A stretch of DNA of 64,000 nucleotides from Lenzites betulinus. Its lineage: Eukaryota > Basidiomycota > Agaricomycetes > Polyporales > Polyporaceae. The first letter of the stretch is position 1, and each line of letters begins with the position of its first letter. Position numbers and translations under genes: made by a program. This document shows, in pieces, positions 48,015-60,522 of the stretch. The stretch lies in contig JABYQU010000058.1 of the NCBI GenBank assembly GCA_022264855.1, positions 124,001 through 188,000 on the forward strand. The letters are read 5' to 3'. The notes beneath the pieces are model-generated. The model was not told the origin of the DNA, searched no databases, and worked only from the letters and a program-made list of their open reading frames with translations.

Positions 48015-50817
48015 CTATCTCTTGCTGAAGAACTTCGCGATCCCCTCGTCGCCGGGCTTCTTCTTCTTGGCCTTCTTCTTGGCCTTCGGCGCGGGGCGAT
48101 CCACAGGGCGGATGACGCGCTTCGGCGCGCTCTCTTCCGCGAGCTCCTGGGCGAAGTGGAAATCAGCGTGCTCGAGGCGTAGCGCCGCCGTCGCGTGCGC
48201 CCTGATGGCGTCAAGAGCCTCCGCCGCGTCCTGGCGACCATCCGCATCCGCATCACGCGCGCCATCTGTATCGCCCAGTTCGAGCCATATTCGCTCCCCG
48301 CACTTCTCGCAGACAAATGAAAATCGCTCGTCCCGCTCGGTCCGGGTGATTGTGTCGGGGGGCGCAGATTCAAAGGACGTGCTAGGCTTGTTGGGGCTGG
48401 GTTGACGTGACCCCCTCGCGGGGGAGGACGAACGCTTGCGTTTCAGAGCTGTGGAGGGCGACTTGCTGCTACTTCCCGCCATGTCTTCAGCGGCGGCGAT
48501 TGGCTGTTGATCTTCAGCTGAGGGATGGGAGGCGAGAAATCCCTCTATCCTGCGCTGCCCGGCTTCCATGATCCCGATGCCGGAGAACGACAACTGCACG
48601 CTGGTGATCTTGAATGGCATTGCGCCCCCAGGTCCGACCAGTTCTTTCCAGAGCTTGTCCCCAAACGACGCGATCACGTCGACCGTGACGTTCTTCGTGA
48701 ACGGAAATGGCGTCTGCCTCGATCTGGATGTCTCGTAGCCTTCCGATTGCCGCAGTCAGCACGCAATTCGATGAGCGTGGAGATGCGCCCGCAGTCTGTG
48801 GTCGTACGACCGTCGACGGGCAGAGAGCGCTCACCTTGTCGTATGTGCAACACAATCGTCTTTGGCCACAGCGCCGGATTGCTTTCACGCGCCTCGTTCA
48901 GACGTAGGGCAAGTTCTGCTGCGAGCACCCGTATCCAGTGTGACCCTTGGGCCGCCTTGGTGATCGGGTTGGGCAGATTCTTCGAGGCCAGCATGCTCTT
49001 GTTCACCGCTTGCTTCTCCTTGACTACTCATGTACCCCGTCAGTAGTTGCGCATGCGGCGGAGACCCCAGCAACGGCCATTATGTGACCATGAGGGTGCG
49101 AACCTTCCGATCGGTCGATACCCCTACGACCGACGGATTCAAATCAGGGACTACGGTAGCAGTGTCGAGGAGGCGCACGTACCGTAGGATCTCGTAGACC
49201 CAGATAGAGTCTTCTCCAAACTTTCGTTGCATCTCATCTGTGTGCGCAGCGGCGAGCATTCAAGCAATCACTCGTTGCGAGGCATGAATTGACACTCCTA
49301 CCGAGGCTGATTGTGCTTCTCACGCCATGAGATGGAGACCCGGAAGACGAGAGGGAGATCACCTACAGAAGGTCGCCTACTGTCGAGACGTCGTATTCCT
49401 CTGCGAGGGCTTTGCCTAGCTTCCCGCCCAAGAACCTGATCTGACAAGCTGTCAACCTCTGTAGATACGATGGGAACGTCTCAGCGGTCTTAAAGATGGG
49501 TTACCTTCTGGAATGCCATGGGCCGCAAGTAGTTGGGTATGGCGGCGTTCCGCAATATGGTCTACCGGCGAGCACCCCGAGGTTACTAGGGAGAATTTAC
49601 CCACCGTCAAAGAGACCCACCTGATTCATGGGCTTCTTGTATGAGGCAGTGAGCTGTCATAAATAATCATTCGACTGTCAGACGTAAGCAGTATATGGAT
49701 GGCGATTGTGGGCAAACCTTTGCGAGGAATTTGTTCCTGGCAAGACCCTACCATATGTGAGTATTCTACGAGTATCTTGGAACGTTCACAACGCGCGCAC
49801 CGCAGACGTGGTGTAACCAAGCTTCGCGCGGATATCCTCTCGAATACGCAGCATGAGCTCCGCTGCGATGGACAACGCGACATCGTGCCAGGTTGTGAGG
49901 GTGTCCTCCTCGTTCACACCCTCATCTTCAGCCTCGTCGACAGGTGTATATTGCCGTTCTTGCGCTTGCACAGCAGGATCCGTTGCGCCCGCTTCTTCGC
50001 CGGCTTCGGTGGCTGATTCACCGGTCGGTGGCACCTTGGGAGGATGTACGGGCACGACGGTGCCCAGCGCATCCCATGATATAGGCGGTGGAGGAGGGAG
50101 CGGACTATCAATGCCATTCGGCGCGTCCGAGGGCACAGTGGCCAAGTAAGGGTATCGCTTAAGCAGCTCTTCACGCACAGGACGCGTAAAATCAATGAAC
50201 GCCTCGTCAATTGAAGCCTTCTCTACGCGTCCCCTTCAGCATTCCCGTATACCAAGTCCCACTACCGCGACCGCGGCCAATATAGGACGACTTACCGACC
50301 TCCCCATCGGGCAGCCCCTCCTTAAATAGCTGTATAATCTTCATGCTCTCCCTCCGATAGTGGTCAAGCGAGACCTTGTGCGTGAGCGTGTCCGGGTTCT
50401 CCCAGTAGCCCGGCTCCGCCGCGCCCTCCTTGTACGTCGCGACGTGCACGACGACGAGGTTCGGGCAGCGCTTGCGCGCGTCGCGGATCTTGTCCATGCG
50501 CGAGATGCCGTACTCGCGCGCGGGGTAGTTCACCGCGATGAGCGCGTCCCACTGCTGCACGACGAGCGGGAGCGCGGGGTCGAGCGCGAGCCGCACCTGC
50601 TCGCACGCGGCGTAGAACGCGTCGCTGTCGCAGAGCGCGACGACGCGCAGCGGGTCGCGCACCCCGAGGTTGGGCGAGTGCAGGTGCCGGTAGGTGATGG
50701 TCGGGTTGAGGTCATCGAAGTCGTTCTCGGGGGCCCTGGCCTTGCCTTTCCAGAACGATTTGGACGGTGGTTTTGAGGAAGTACCGGTTCTATCTGGGGC
50801 AGATATAGAGCTCATCG
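48015..50817 (-). CDS. RAD30: DNA polymerase eta (Rad30-type translesion polymerase)
   Basis: Start at 50817 (MSSISAPDRTG). Exons are near 50817-50290, 50225-49780, several short ones between 49760 and 49050, then 49010-48720 and 48677-48015. Y-family landmarks: RVVALCDSDAFYAACEQVRL with the first metal-binding Asp, AVNYPAREYGISRMDKIRDARKRCP of the fingers, SIDEAFIDFTRP with the second metal-site acidic pair (about 50200), and WHDVALSIAAELMLRIREDI of the palm. The last exon encodes a UBZ-type ubiquitin-binding zinc finger (CEKCGERI then HADFHFAQEL) and ends GIAKFFSKR, a PCNA-binding-type PIP box. Role: error-free bypass of UV dimers at stalled forks in the nucleus. A 160-residue Pro-rich insert sits between the fingers and palm segments. 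Confidence 0.92.
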
Positions 50818-51373
50818 CGCTGATAGTGTTGCAAAGTGTCTCATCGGAGCAGGATAATGAAGTCAAGCAGAAGGACAAGCATGAATCAGCCACTGGTTTT
50901 AGTTTGGGCCGCGGCAGCTTATATATACGACACGCTGCTGAGAGCTGGAAGCCTGACAGACCGGCAGACTACGGAAGACTGAAAAGTACCAGCGGACAAG
51001 ATGACCTCGGAAGACAGGAGACCTGCAGTACTGTGGCGGACTGGCGGACTGTCGGCGGGTGCCTGTGAAGGCGACTTTCCCACGACTAGTAGTCGACTTA
51101 AGCTTGCGTGTTAGTAGCCGTGAGAAAGTCAGCCAACTAATAGACTGCGTCGACTCACCACTCAGACCGTCGGCAGGCGAACTAGCGAACTCTGACAGCG
51201 ACGACCATGGCGTACTACGTACCGTTAGATATTTTTACCTGCCGAGCTAATCTCAATGGCCAGGATTGAACACAACAAACGCGATGGTCAATGATGGATA
51301 CAAAGTCCGTGTCCGTACTGATACAAATTCAAGTTCCTCCTTTCCGTCCGCAGGTATCGTCCACCCAGCCGCA
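50818..51373. other. DNA polymerase eta promoter and AIF-like 3' flank
   Basis: The minus strand reads TATATATAAG at 50927-50918, about 100 bases before the polymerase eta start codon, a good TATA candidate. The rest has repeated CGGCAG/GACTGGCGGACT-like words (50960-51060) but no gene. Confidence 0.45.
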
Positions 51374-53745
51374 TTACGCGACCTTGGGCTTGGCGTTGAC
51401 CGACGAAATATCGACGGTGAGCACGTCCTTGCCCGCCCTGATCTCCGCCGCGGAGGGCATGAGTCCCAGCCGGAGCAGCTCGGAGCCACGGACCACGATC
51501 GGGTCCCGCTGCATGCTGTGAACATCGGCCGTCAGTCTCTGGAACGGTATACGGCGAGCGAGCCGACGCACCTGGCCATGGCGATGATCTTGCCCTCTTT
51601 CACGTAGTATGCAACGAACTGGTTCTTGGTGAGCACCGTATTATGTGCACAGATTTGCGTTGGACTCACCTTGAGCTCGTCAGGGTTGCCGTCGATGATG
51701 ATGTCGTCGTACCCGGCCCCCACACCGCAGTAACGGAGCTGTTGCCCCTCTTCATGGAGTGTCAGTGTATGCTACGCTATACGGGCAGAAAAGACGGGGT
51801 CGACATACGCGCGCTCCAGAATATGGGGACCTTGGCGAAGGGCTGGCCCTTGCCTTCCGCGATGGTCTTTCCGACTGCGCGGCCGTGGTTCCCAGCAACC
51901 TATCGCAATATGAGGGGTGAGCGTTAATGTAGCCATGCAGCACGCAGCCGACTTACGTTCCAGTGCTCGATCCGCCTCGGCTCACCAGTGCCCGGCTGGG
52001 GGTACATAGCGATGTCGCCTGGTCTCGTTCAGCACATCAACTTGCTGCAGAACAGGCGACCCACTCACCGATAGCATAGACGTTGTCCAAGCCCTTGACA
52101 CGCAGGAACTCATCGACCTGCACGGCCCCGGTCCGGTCGACAACCTGCTCGAAGCCCTTGCTGCTCCTCAGGTACTCAGTCGCCGGCGCGACACCCACGC
52201 CCATGATGACGGCGTCCGCGGGGAGCGTCGTGGACTGGCCCGTGCTGGAGGTCACGATGACCGCACCGGCCTGCGAAGGGTCGGACTCGGACGGGACGAT
52301 CTTCTCCACCTTGGACTGCATGTGGAACTTGACGCCTTTGGACTCGTGGAACTGCACCGCACGTCATGTAAGTACAGCACCAATAAACTCGAGACCGAGG
52401 ATGCAGCGGACCTTCTTGAGGCCAGCGCCGACCTCCTTGCCGAGAACGAGCTCGAAGGGGAACTCTTCCTGGCCAATGACGTCGATTGAAGCGAGCTTGC
52501 GGGAGGTGACCGCCACAACGAGCTCCATGCTGATGAAGGACGATCCGATGACGACCAGTCGCTTTCCCTCCTTCGCCGCTGTACAGAGGTTACTTTCTGT
52601 TCCGAGCTATAAGACCATGACTCTCACCTGCATCGATCTTCTTGGCGTCCTCAACACCCCTCAAGGTAAACACATTCGACGAGTCCTTGCCAGCGATAGG
52701 CAGGCGACGCGGGACACCGCCAGAGGCGAGAACGAGGGTCTCGTATGGCACGCGGGTCGCACCGGCGATGACCTCCTTTGCGGAAAGGTCAATCCCGGAG
52801 ACTTCCACCCCCGCGCGGAAGTCGACGCCATACTTGGCGCGCAGGTCCGCCGCCGAACGATACTCTAGCTTCGAGGGATCAGTGATGAGTGCCTTGCTGA
52901 GTTTCGTGCGATCGATAGGCGTGTAGGTCTCCTTGGAAAGAACCGTCACTGGTCCGTTGTATCCATGCTGCGAAGATAATAATGTGAGCCCAATTCCGGC
53001 ATATACCTATCGCATGCGTGCTGACCTCTCTCAGGCTCTCGATAAGATGGAAGGCGCCGCTTCCTCCGCCAACGACCACGACGCCCTTTCCTTGGCCTGC
53101 CGTGACGCTGCTGCCGGTGGCGAGAAGCTTCGGCTGGCGGGACTTGTTCGCGCTCGTGGTGTTTGCGGGGTCCGCGGTCACGTTAATCTTGCCGTCCACG
53201 ATTTGCGCCTTGAACGAATGCAGGGCGGTCGGGGCGGGCGCGTCCTCTGCGGCGCACATCCATCAGGCCTTCCCTATCGCAGATTATGTGACGCAAATAT
53301 CACGCACCGATGTCGCCAGTGCACACATTGAAGCACGCTGCGGAATAGCACGTTTAGCCGAGGCCTGTGGGAGCGCGCCCACCTAAGGAAGGTGAGCCAC
53401 GGTACGTGAAAGCTTACCGCCATGCCACGGGCTGGTGTGAGCGGTATGTCAGCGGGTGGGGCGCGCACGCACGGACAGCGCCCGGGTACGCACCAGACTA
53501 CACGGCCGTCCGCAGTGAGAACACCCTTGGCGAGGGGCGCGCCGTAGTGCGTGCAGAGTGCGCTCGTCGCGTGGATGTTGTCGCCGAGGCGCGAGAGCAG
53601 GACCTTGCCGTCCTCGAAGGCGACCTCTTTCCTGCAGACGGCGGTCAGTAGTGTCCCCAGACGAGTTCTGCTAATCGCGAGGAACTCACATCTCTCCATC
53701 CTTGAGCTCGGAGGCATCGAGCACGGCGATGGTCTTCTGGGACAT
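51374..53745 (-). CDS. Rieske-type AIF-like FAD/NAD oxidoreductase (AIFM3-like)
   Basis: Start at 53745 (MSQKTIAVLDASELKDGEM) and stop at 51374, with about a dozen exons. The N-terminal Rieske domain has CTHYGAPLAKG and, after splicing, CPWHGACFNVCTGDIE, giving the two Cys and two His cluster ligands. The flavoprotein part begins at KGVVVVGGGSGAFHLIESLRE (FAD-binding GxGxxG-type). It continues with TPIDRTKLSKAL, a second nucleotide-binding segment (KRLVVIGSSFISMELV) and the NVYAIGDIAMYP motif near the FAD. It ends with a C-terminal dimer-type domain (VAYYVKEGKIIAMA, RAGKDVL). This order matches AIF-like proteins (AIFM3) and related fungal NADH-dependent reductases. Electron transfer from NAD(P)H via FAD to the 2Fe-2S centre is expected. 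No clear mitochondrial presequence is visible. One Rieske exon has only 14 bases (53431-53418). Confidence 0.9.
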
Positions 53746-54234
53746 ACTTCTGAAAGCAGTAAAGCGGGCGAGGGAGTGAGATGGTGGTCTGCGAGAGAGA
53801 GATAAAGAGCTGATGAATCTCAGACACAGACTCAGCTGAGGGTGCCGGTGAGAGAGTAGGCCGGGCATGTTCCCGGCCGCAGCCCGCGCCCATCCTCTCT
53901 TTCAAGACATCGCGACTCGGCCGCTGCACGTATTAATGACGTCGCCGAGGCCCTTACAGCCAATAGGATCACCGCGATTATGAGCGCTACTCAACGCCAA
54001 CCTCTGCAATTGACCTGCCAGATCTACAACTCGTCTCTGGTGGCGTTTACATCTGAAGGGAAGAACGTACTAAGTGTCACCGGCCGGTTAGCACAAGTAG
54101 CAATAGACAATACGAGTTAGTTGGCATACGGCGCGTGTGCGGACGCACGTCCTAGCTATAAGTACAAGTCAGAGCAAGTTCAGCGAAGGAAGTGCTCGTT
54201 GCCTATCCCGGGCCCCCCGTTACTTGAACTTCCT
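53746..54234. other. Divergent promoter region
   Basis: Separates the AIF-like gene (minus) from the CMD-like gene (plus) by 489 bases. A CT-rich leader precedes 53745 on the minus strand. No clear TATA box is seen and no other gene. Confidence 0.4.
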
Positions 54235-55357
54235 ATGGCGCATCTGGAAGAGATTGATATTCCTCTCCGTGTGCAGAGTCTCCTCACCCGTCGCTCGTCG
54301 GGCGAATACTCGCTGCCGCCACTCACGGAGCTGCACACGATCCTCTCGAGTACCTTGCAGGACGCCAGACAGAAGGCAGCCCAAACGGCCTGGCTCGTCC
54401 TCACGGTTCGTCGAACGGCTCGAGATCGAAGGTAGTGTAGATGCTGAAACTCCTGGTGGTGCTTGAAGACTTGCACATTCGCGACTCTCAACCACCAGCA
54501 AGCCATCGGATACGTGTACCGTCTGGTCACAAGGACGAACCTTGGAAATGCATCCACCCGCTGCGACGTTGCGGGTGCCACAGACATCGCCGCTGAGATG
54601 CGCGAAGCGATCCTGAAGGGGGTATTGTTTATTGGGGCCCCGAGGGTGAGTTTGGTAGCATATACGTGGCTCACCTGGCTGTCCAGCATGCTCAAAGGTG
54701 CGCAAAACGTAGACCATCATGTCCATGGCAAGTCTACACGCGACTTTGGAAGACGACGTGAAGGAGAGTCTTCGCAAGCATCCGCTCAGGTACGCCATAT
54801 GTTCCATGCTGAACCTTCTGCGTTCAGGAGATCCAGCCCGTACATAATGACATGGTGGCACCATAGAATGTTGACACCGGAAAATGTCACCGAAGTTCTT
54901 CGGCGGGGGAACGCACTTGGGGACTCCATCTATGGAGCACCGATCAACGTGATGCGCAGAAATGTAGGGTCCTGCCACCCAGACTTGGTTGGTAGGTCTT
55001 GTCATTCGTTGACTCTGGTCTGTCCCACGAATACCGTTGTCGACAGAATTTATCGAACAAGCCTACGGGATGGTCCTCGCGCCACTCCCAGGAGGTATGG
55101 ACGTGCAAGGCAACCTCAACCGTTCCTTCGTTTCTCTGGTGGCAGTCGCGTGCCTCCGCACTGAGGGGGGTGTAGAGCAGCTGCTACGCGGACACGTCCT
55201 CGGATTGCTCAGGACGCGCGACATCGTCGGGCGCGGTAGTCAGGAGTATTGGCTTGCGGGCGAGGAGGGAGTCGAGTGGGTCCTCGCAACTACCGATGCT
55301 TTAGCGAAGGCGGCCCGGGCGAAGCTTGAGAATAGCACCGAGGGGACTGCATTATAG
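54235..55357 (+). CDS. Carboxymuconolactone-decarboxylase/AhpD-like protein
   Basis: Start at 54235 (MAHLEEIDIPLRVQSLL). Probable exons are 54235-54399, from 54522 (QAIGYVYRLVTR) to the donor after GAPR at about 54644, from about 54712 (TIMSMASLHATL) to 54787, a block near 54870-54990 and 55049-55357. The block IAAEMREAILKGVLFIGAPR is the helix typical of the AhpD/carboxymuconolactone decarboxylase fold. The second half reads FIEQAYGMVLAPLPG, GNLNRSFVSLVAVACLRTEGG and LLRGHVLGLLRTRDI, a repeat-like second copy of the fold. I see no CxxC pair, so thiol peroxidase chemistry is doubtful. Function is not known for these fungal members. The third join is the least certain. Confidence 0.72.
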
Positions 55358-55493
55358 TCGTAGATCTATGAACGAAGGCACAATAGAATATAGCGTCAGT
55401 GTCGATTAAAATGAGTTCGATGCATGGTACGTAGTTAAATTGTAACGGTGAACACGACATTCGCCGCAGCTGTGAGTCTGCCACGACGACCCT

Positions 55494-56155
55494 TCAGTTC
55501 TGTCCGCTGTCGATGTGCTTGAACTGCACGGAGGACAGCGCTGGGCATGCGTGGACGACATCAGCATGATGGCGCGATGTGGGGGGGGGGGGACACCTAC
55601 GCATCATGTACACCTTACCCGCCGAGCGGGCGTTCGTTAGAGCCGTCTGGTCTTTCGCCGAGCTGACGTTCACTACGCCTTCGGAGATCTCGGGCCAAGC
55701 GCTTTCCCAGCTCATGACACCGTCGACGACAGGATAGTTGGCGAAGAAGTTCGCGTCGTACGAGGCTCCGCCATAGTCGTCGAAATCGGGCATGAAGAAT
55801 GGGTTGATTCCGTCGGCGGCGAGCACGTTCTTGAACTGCGCCTGCCACCCGGCGTTTGGGCTGCTGGCGCCGAACGACTTCGCGCCACCGTCGAAGGTGC
55901 TGACAAAGGGCCGATTGTCGTGCGTGTAGTAGGCTGCTGTGTTCTGGTATTGCAGGAAGAGAGGGAAGAAGGTCGAGGGCTGGTCGATCACGGACATGTC
56001 GAACGAGAAGAAGAGCTTGAAGTCGTTGGCCGCTGCTGCGTCAAAGAGCAATTGGATCGCATTGGTGGCCCACGAAGCGGTAGGGTCCTGTACGTTGAGA
56101 GCGAAGGCATCCAGGCTCATCTGCTTGGCATCTTGGACGTCTTTCCACTGTGGAT
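55494..56155 (-). pseudogene. GH71 alpha-1,3-glucanase remnant, truncated at both ends
   Basis: After an acceptor at about 56153 the minus strand reads KDVQDAKQMSLDAFALNVQD, then FKLFFSFDMSVIDQPSTF, HDNRPFVSTFDGG, INPFFMPDFDDYGG and VDGVMSWESAWPE, and, beyond an interrupted stretch, QFKHIDSGQN followed at once by a stop. These are consecutive blocks of glycoside hydrolase family 71 (mutanase), which degrades alpha-1,3-glucan in fungal walls. The signal peptide and first barrel strands are absent upstream, and everything after IDSGQN is missing. About 210 of the usual 420 or more residues remain. A run of 12 G on the plus strand at 55581-55592 sits in the interrupted stretch. Its position next to three transposons suggests loss by rearrangement. 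Confidence 0.8.
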
Positions 56156-56159
56156 AGTA

Positions 56160-57260
56160 AACGCATTAGAAAAAAGTGTTTATAACTGTAATGACACGGA
56201 TCAAGCGTCTATAACACTGCTTTCAAGCGCATTGAAAAAAACCGTGCTTTCGTTTCAGTGTTTCGCACAATGAATAAGAATGGCTACAAGTACTGTTGAA
56301 AACGTTACCGCTTTACAACACATGGATAAGAAGTGTTTGTGCTTGTGAACATTGAAAAAAATGGGGACTCGACATGGTTTCGCCGACCACTAGTAGTACC
56401 GCGCGGGCGCTAGCTGGTCGTCTGCTCACTCCCTCGAGCCGCTCTTGTACCCAGCGTCCTCGCGCTTCACGTCCTCGCACAACTCCTCGTGTACCTCTGT
56501 CTCCTCCCTGCCGATATCGCCCTTCTCGCTCCCTCCCTCCGCCCACGGCCACGGCCCGGCGACGCCCGCGATCATGGCCGAGGAGATGCCCGGCATGGGG
56601 TTTATCTGCGAAACACTGTACGCCGCGCTCGCGGACGTGCTCGAGCGGCGGCCACAGCTTCAGCGGGTGCTCTGGCACGACGCCATGCGTACGTACTTTG
56701 CCACGGTCGCCTTCGCAAATCTGCGACGCGCCCGGACCCGATGCTCAAGACACTCGCTGAGGTCCTCCCTGCCCTGCACCCCACGGACAAGACTGTGCTG
56801 ACAGCGTGCTCGGCCAGACACTCGCGCTCAGCAAGTGCCCCGCTGCGCTCTGCCGACCAGTGGTTATAGAAGTGTTCTCGATGGTGTTGAACAGAGGTGT
56901 CCCGGGCGGTGTTGTGATCGGTGTTGACAGGAACAAGCATAGCGCCGGTGATGGGGACTGGGATTGGGGAACTCGAAGCGGGTTCAAGAGTGGAGGCATA
57001 GAGCAGGGCGTGCTGAGCGTGCGGAGGTGGCGTCCAATTAGCCTGAGCATAGGATCGGAAGTGATACTACAAGTGGATCTGGTTGTGGGCGGCTTCTATG
57101 GGCACGAGGGAGGAATAGAGTCGCTAGGTGTCAGTTGAGGTGTTTCCGGATGGATGGGGGACACACAATGCCTCATCTGAATGCGGGATGAGCACAGAAG
57201 AGAGTGTTGGTCAACCTGAGAATGCAGATAGACTCACCAGTGAGGAACATGTGCGCACAC
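56160..57260. other. Region without a supported gene; coding-like patch at 56400-56870
   Basis: The GC-rich patch 56400-56870 looks like coding sequence. One plus-strand frame reads VLAQLLVYLCLLPADIALLA, another EMPGMGFICETLYAALADVL. No frame stays open with good splice sites, so it may be a decayed gene fragment. The flanks (56160-56380 and 56880-57260) show nothing recognisable. Confidence 0.4.
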
Positions 57261-59509
57261 TCAGATCCCGTGCTCGGACTCCTCTTCGGATACCTCGGCG
57301 GCCTCGTTGCTTGTGAATAGCGTGCGTGCAAGACCGTTACTTCGGTCCACAATGCCCCAGGTGTTCCTTGATTGTATACGGCCCACTACCGCCTGCACTG
57401 TGCGAAGATCCACGACAACAGAGGCCAGCCTATCCTTGTAGACGACCGGTTCACTGGTTGCATCGATCCCATGAGTCTGCACCGGGGTGATCAGTGCGAG
57501 CAGGAGGGTAGTGCCGCCCAGGTACTTCCAGCGCGGATCGGGAGTAAAGGAGCACTCGAGGATAGTTTGGAGTTCACCGTAGTTGACTGTGCGCCGATCG
57601 TGCCCCGCGTGGTCTTCTTCCATGATTTCATACTAAAACATAAATATTAACGCCAGATAATACCGGTGTGGATTATGAAGGGACTTACGCGAACGTAAGA
57701 CGTGTTCCGCTCGTGAGATGCACCCAGGCGGATTTTTGAGGCCACTGTTGCACGAATTGTATCGCCTCCTTCGCCGATCCTGACGCCTCCCCATGCTGGC
57801 ATGATGGCAGGCAGGGCATTCCCAATGTTTGTACGTTGGCCTCCGATGAGCGATACAATGTATCGGGCGACCCGCAAGCGGATATCCTTCCCAGGGATAT
57901 ATCGAGGTATACAGCAACTTCGGAGATAGCTGAGTGGGTCTGACATCACAAATATATGTTAGTACTTGTCAAAGAGTAAGCGGCAAGTGCACTTACATCC
58001 AGGAAAGATGGTTTCCCGAGAGCTTGGGCCATCCTGCTTTCCGGGGCGAGGCAGTGGTGCAAGTTCCTCCTCCAGGTCGTACTTGGCACAGAGGTGAGCG
58101 GCATGTGCCAGGTATACCACACGACGGTCCAAACTGGCCCAAGGATGGGTGCGCGACCTCAGCGCGTGTTTGAGATGTCCGCAGAAACGTTCCATGAAGA
58201 AGGTCCAGGTCGCCCAGATAGGCCCAGCTCTTAGGATGTCATCGACCATGTGTAGCAAGCCATGGACGACGAGGAGACAGGTGGAAAGGCGAGTGGCATC
58301 GTACTGGTAATAGAACTCCTCGTACCGCTCCACCCAGCTGATGACCCGTTCACGCAAGTCCTCCAGCTCTGTGCGGGTCGTCTCGAACTGCAGCGTAGTC
58401 TTCATTATTGCCACAAGGTCGCACATGTGATTGTAGTACTTCTTGTCGTCGAAGCGACCCCGTAAGACAATTGGGGCGACGTACATGAACCAGAAAGCCC
58501 AGGTTTCGGCTGTCCAGAACTCGCGTGCCTTGATGAGGTCTGGTATGACGCCAACAAAGTCGGAGGGTATATCCTTGGTTGCTGCGGCGCTTTCTCGAGC
58601 AATGTCGACCCAGTCAGCATCCGGAATGATGTATGAGCCAGTCCCTTCATCCAAGCCCTTGAAGCGACCCATCCATAGCGAGACCAGATTGGGTATGTTA
58701 TTCTCGCAGAATAGGTGCATCCAGTCCCATGGAAACGAACACGCATAGTCAAGGGAAGACTGCACGCGTCGTCCGATAACGGGTGTTAGAGCGGATGAGG
58801 AGTCGCATCGGATGCCGTAATACTGTCCGAGTTTCTCGCGGAGAGCTTTGGTTGGCGCTGCAGATATTGTGGCATAGGCATCGAGGAAGGAAGCATGGGT
58901 CCGCATAGGAAGACTGCGGGCGTCCCAGGAGGCAAGAGGCGCATCAGAGGTAGAATCTGCAGGTAGGGAGAGTGGAATATAATAGTTTGTTTTCCCCGGA
59001 TTGAGGATTCCGCGCATGAGACAAGAGCGACACGGTACAATCGCATTGACGCCGCGGACATTGAGGACTTTCTGTATGGCGATTATGTCGCCTAGGCAGA
59101 ATATACAGTACACTCGTAACATGAAGTGTTCGCGTGCGAGTGCGTCATATGTGGAGAGTCCGAGCGCAAGCTGTGCACATTCGTCCTCGAAAGGGATAAG
59201 GAAGGTGTGAAGCCGCTTCGGTTGGCGTGGGCCTCCAATGATCCCAACACATATGAGATGCTCGAGGTGAGTACGAACCTCGGGAGGGAGGTTATAGTTT
59301 TGGAGGAGAATGGGCATAGCGGACGGGCCATTCCGTCGTCTTCCAAAGAGAAGGTAGCCATCCGTGGAAAGCGCAAAAGCAATCACTGCGTTTAATGCAA
59401 AATCGATCTCTGTGGATATGGTTAGCGTACGGCGGATGCACAAAGCGTAGCGCGCGGTGGATATCTGGCATCGGATCCCTTGGATATGCCGGAACGTCGC
59501 TGCATTCAC
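57261..59509 (-). mobile_element. CACTA (En/Spm) element Tnp2-type transposase
   Basis: The main exon 59509-57959 encodes about 516 residues with the Tnp2 signature: LSTDGYLLFGRRRNGPSAMPI, LPPEVRTHLEHLICVGIIGG, HFMLRVYCIFCLGDIIAI, GVNAIVPCRSCLMRGI, then VVHGLLHMVDDI-type text and FFMERFCGHLKHALRSRTHPW, which is the conserved end of the domain. Segments at 57948-57690 (SLIGGQRTNIGNALPA) and 57623-57261 (MVYKDRLASVVVDLRTVQAVVGR, WGIVDRSNGLARTLF) look like the C-terminal part found in basidiomycete Tnp2 proteins. The joins between segments are not resolved. The usual N-terminal region is not evident upstream of 59509, so the gene may be 5' truncated. I could not see CACTA ends or subterminal repeats. 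Confidence 0.85.
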
Positions 59510-60522
59510 GAGGACAATCGACGAAGTCTGAGATGGGGGCTAGCCAGGTGTGGATACGTGCGCGACCTCGCATCGCAAGAGTCGTGCACGCGCAGAATAT
59601 TTGCGTATTTGGAAAAATGTGCAATATATTATAATTAATGCATATTTCTATTTCTGACACGGGAGAAACCTAATTAATGTATGCGCACCGAGCACTCAAC
59701 ATGAGAGAACAATGATCCATATGAGAGCACATTAAATGACACTACAATGCTACAGAAGCAGAAATCATTGGGTCCCAGTCCTTACAGACTTGCCACAGTA
59801 TGAAACCGGCCTGTCACAGGCGAAGGGCCTGCAATACTTCATTGTCAGCATAATACAGAGCGAGCACTTCAAGTTATATGACTCACTCTTGCAAGACTCG
59901 GATACTATCTGCCATGAGATATAGTCAATGCAATGCTCGAGGGCTTTTGTGAACAGACGGAGACGACCTACCCCAACCAGGGGATCTCAGCATGTCATTC
60001 CAAGTCGTTATTCTGTTGCCAGGCTGTGGGTTCAAGGTTACTGCGAGGTCGGTCATAGAGACAGCTGAATCAGACTATAGAGCGTGCAAAGAGGGCACAA
60101 TCACACATACCTCAGGCCTTATATGTACTAGCTGTAGTACTGTCAGCGACATAGAGGAGGAAGACGGGCGGGAGACAGACGATGACTCAGCTGTAACCAG
60201 TGGGCGGGCGAGGATGATGATGATGGAAGTGAGCCAAGACGCTTGAAGGCCACGTCGTTCAATAAATCCAGGGCCAGAGGAGAAGACCCCGGAACCTCGT
60301 GCAGACATCAGGTAGAAGGAGCATGCAACGTGAGTGATGACGAGACGCAGACGTAGAACACGGGCGAGATGTGAGGAATCCCGCGTACGTATCCAAAGCC
60401 GTGCGCGAGGTGGGAAAGACGGCGCGGTTGACACGCACGATGCGAGATACGCCCACGTACGCCGCTTAACCGATTACGCATATGTGAGGGTCCCATCGAT
60501 CCGCTTGACGACTGGTATCCTC
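59510..60522. other. AT-richer flank between two transposons
   Basis: It may include the 5' end of the Tnp2 element. Short frames without resemblance to proteins. The interval 59590-59780 is markedly AT-rich. Confidence 0.4.
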
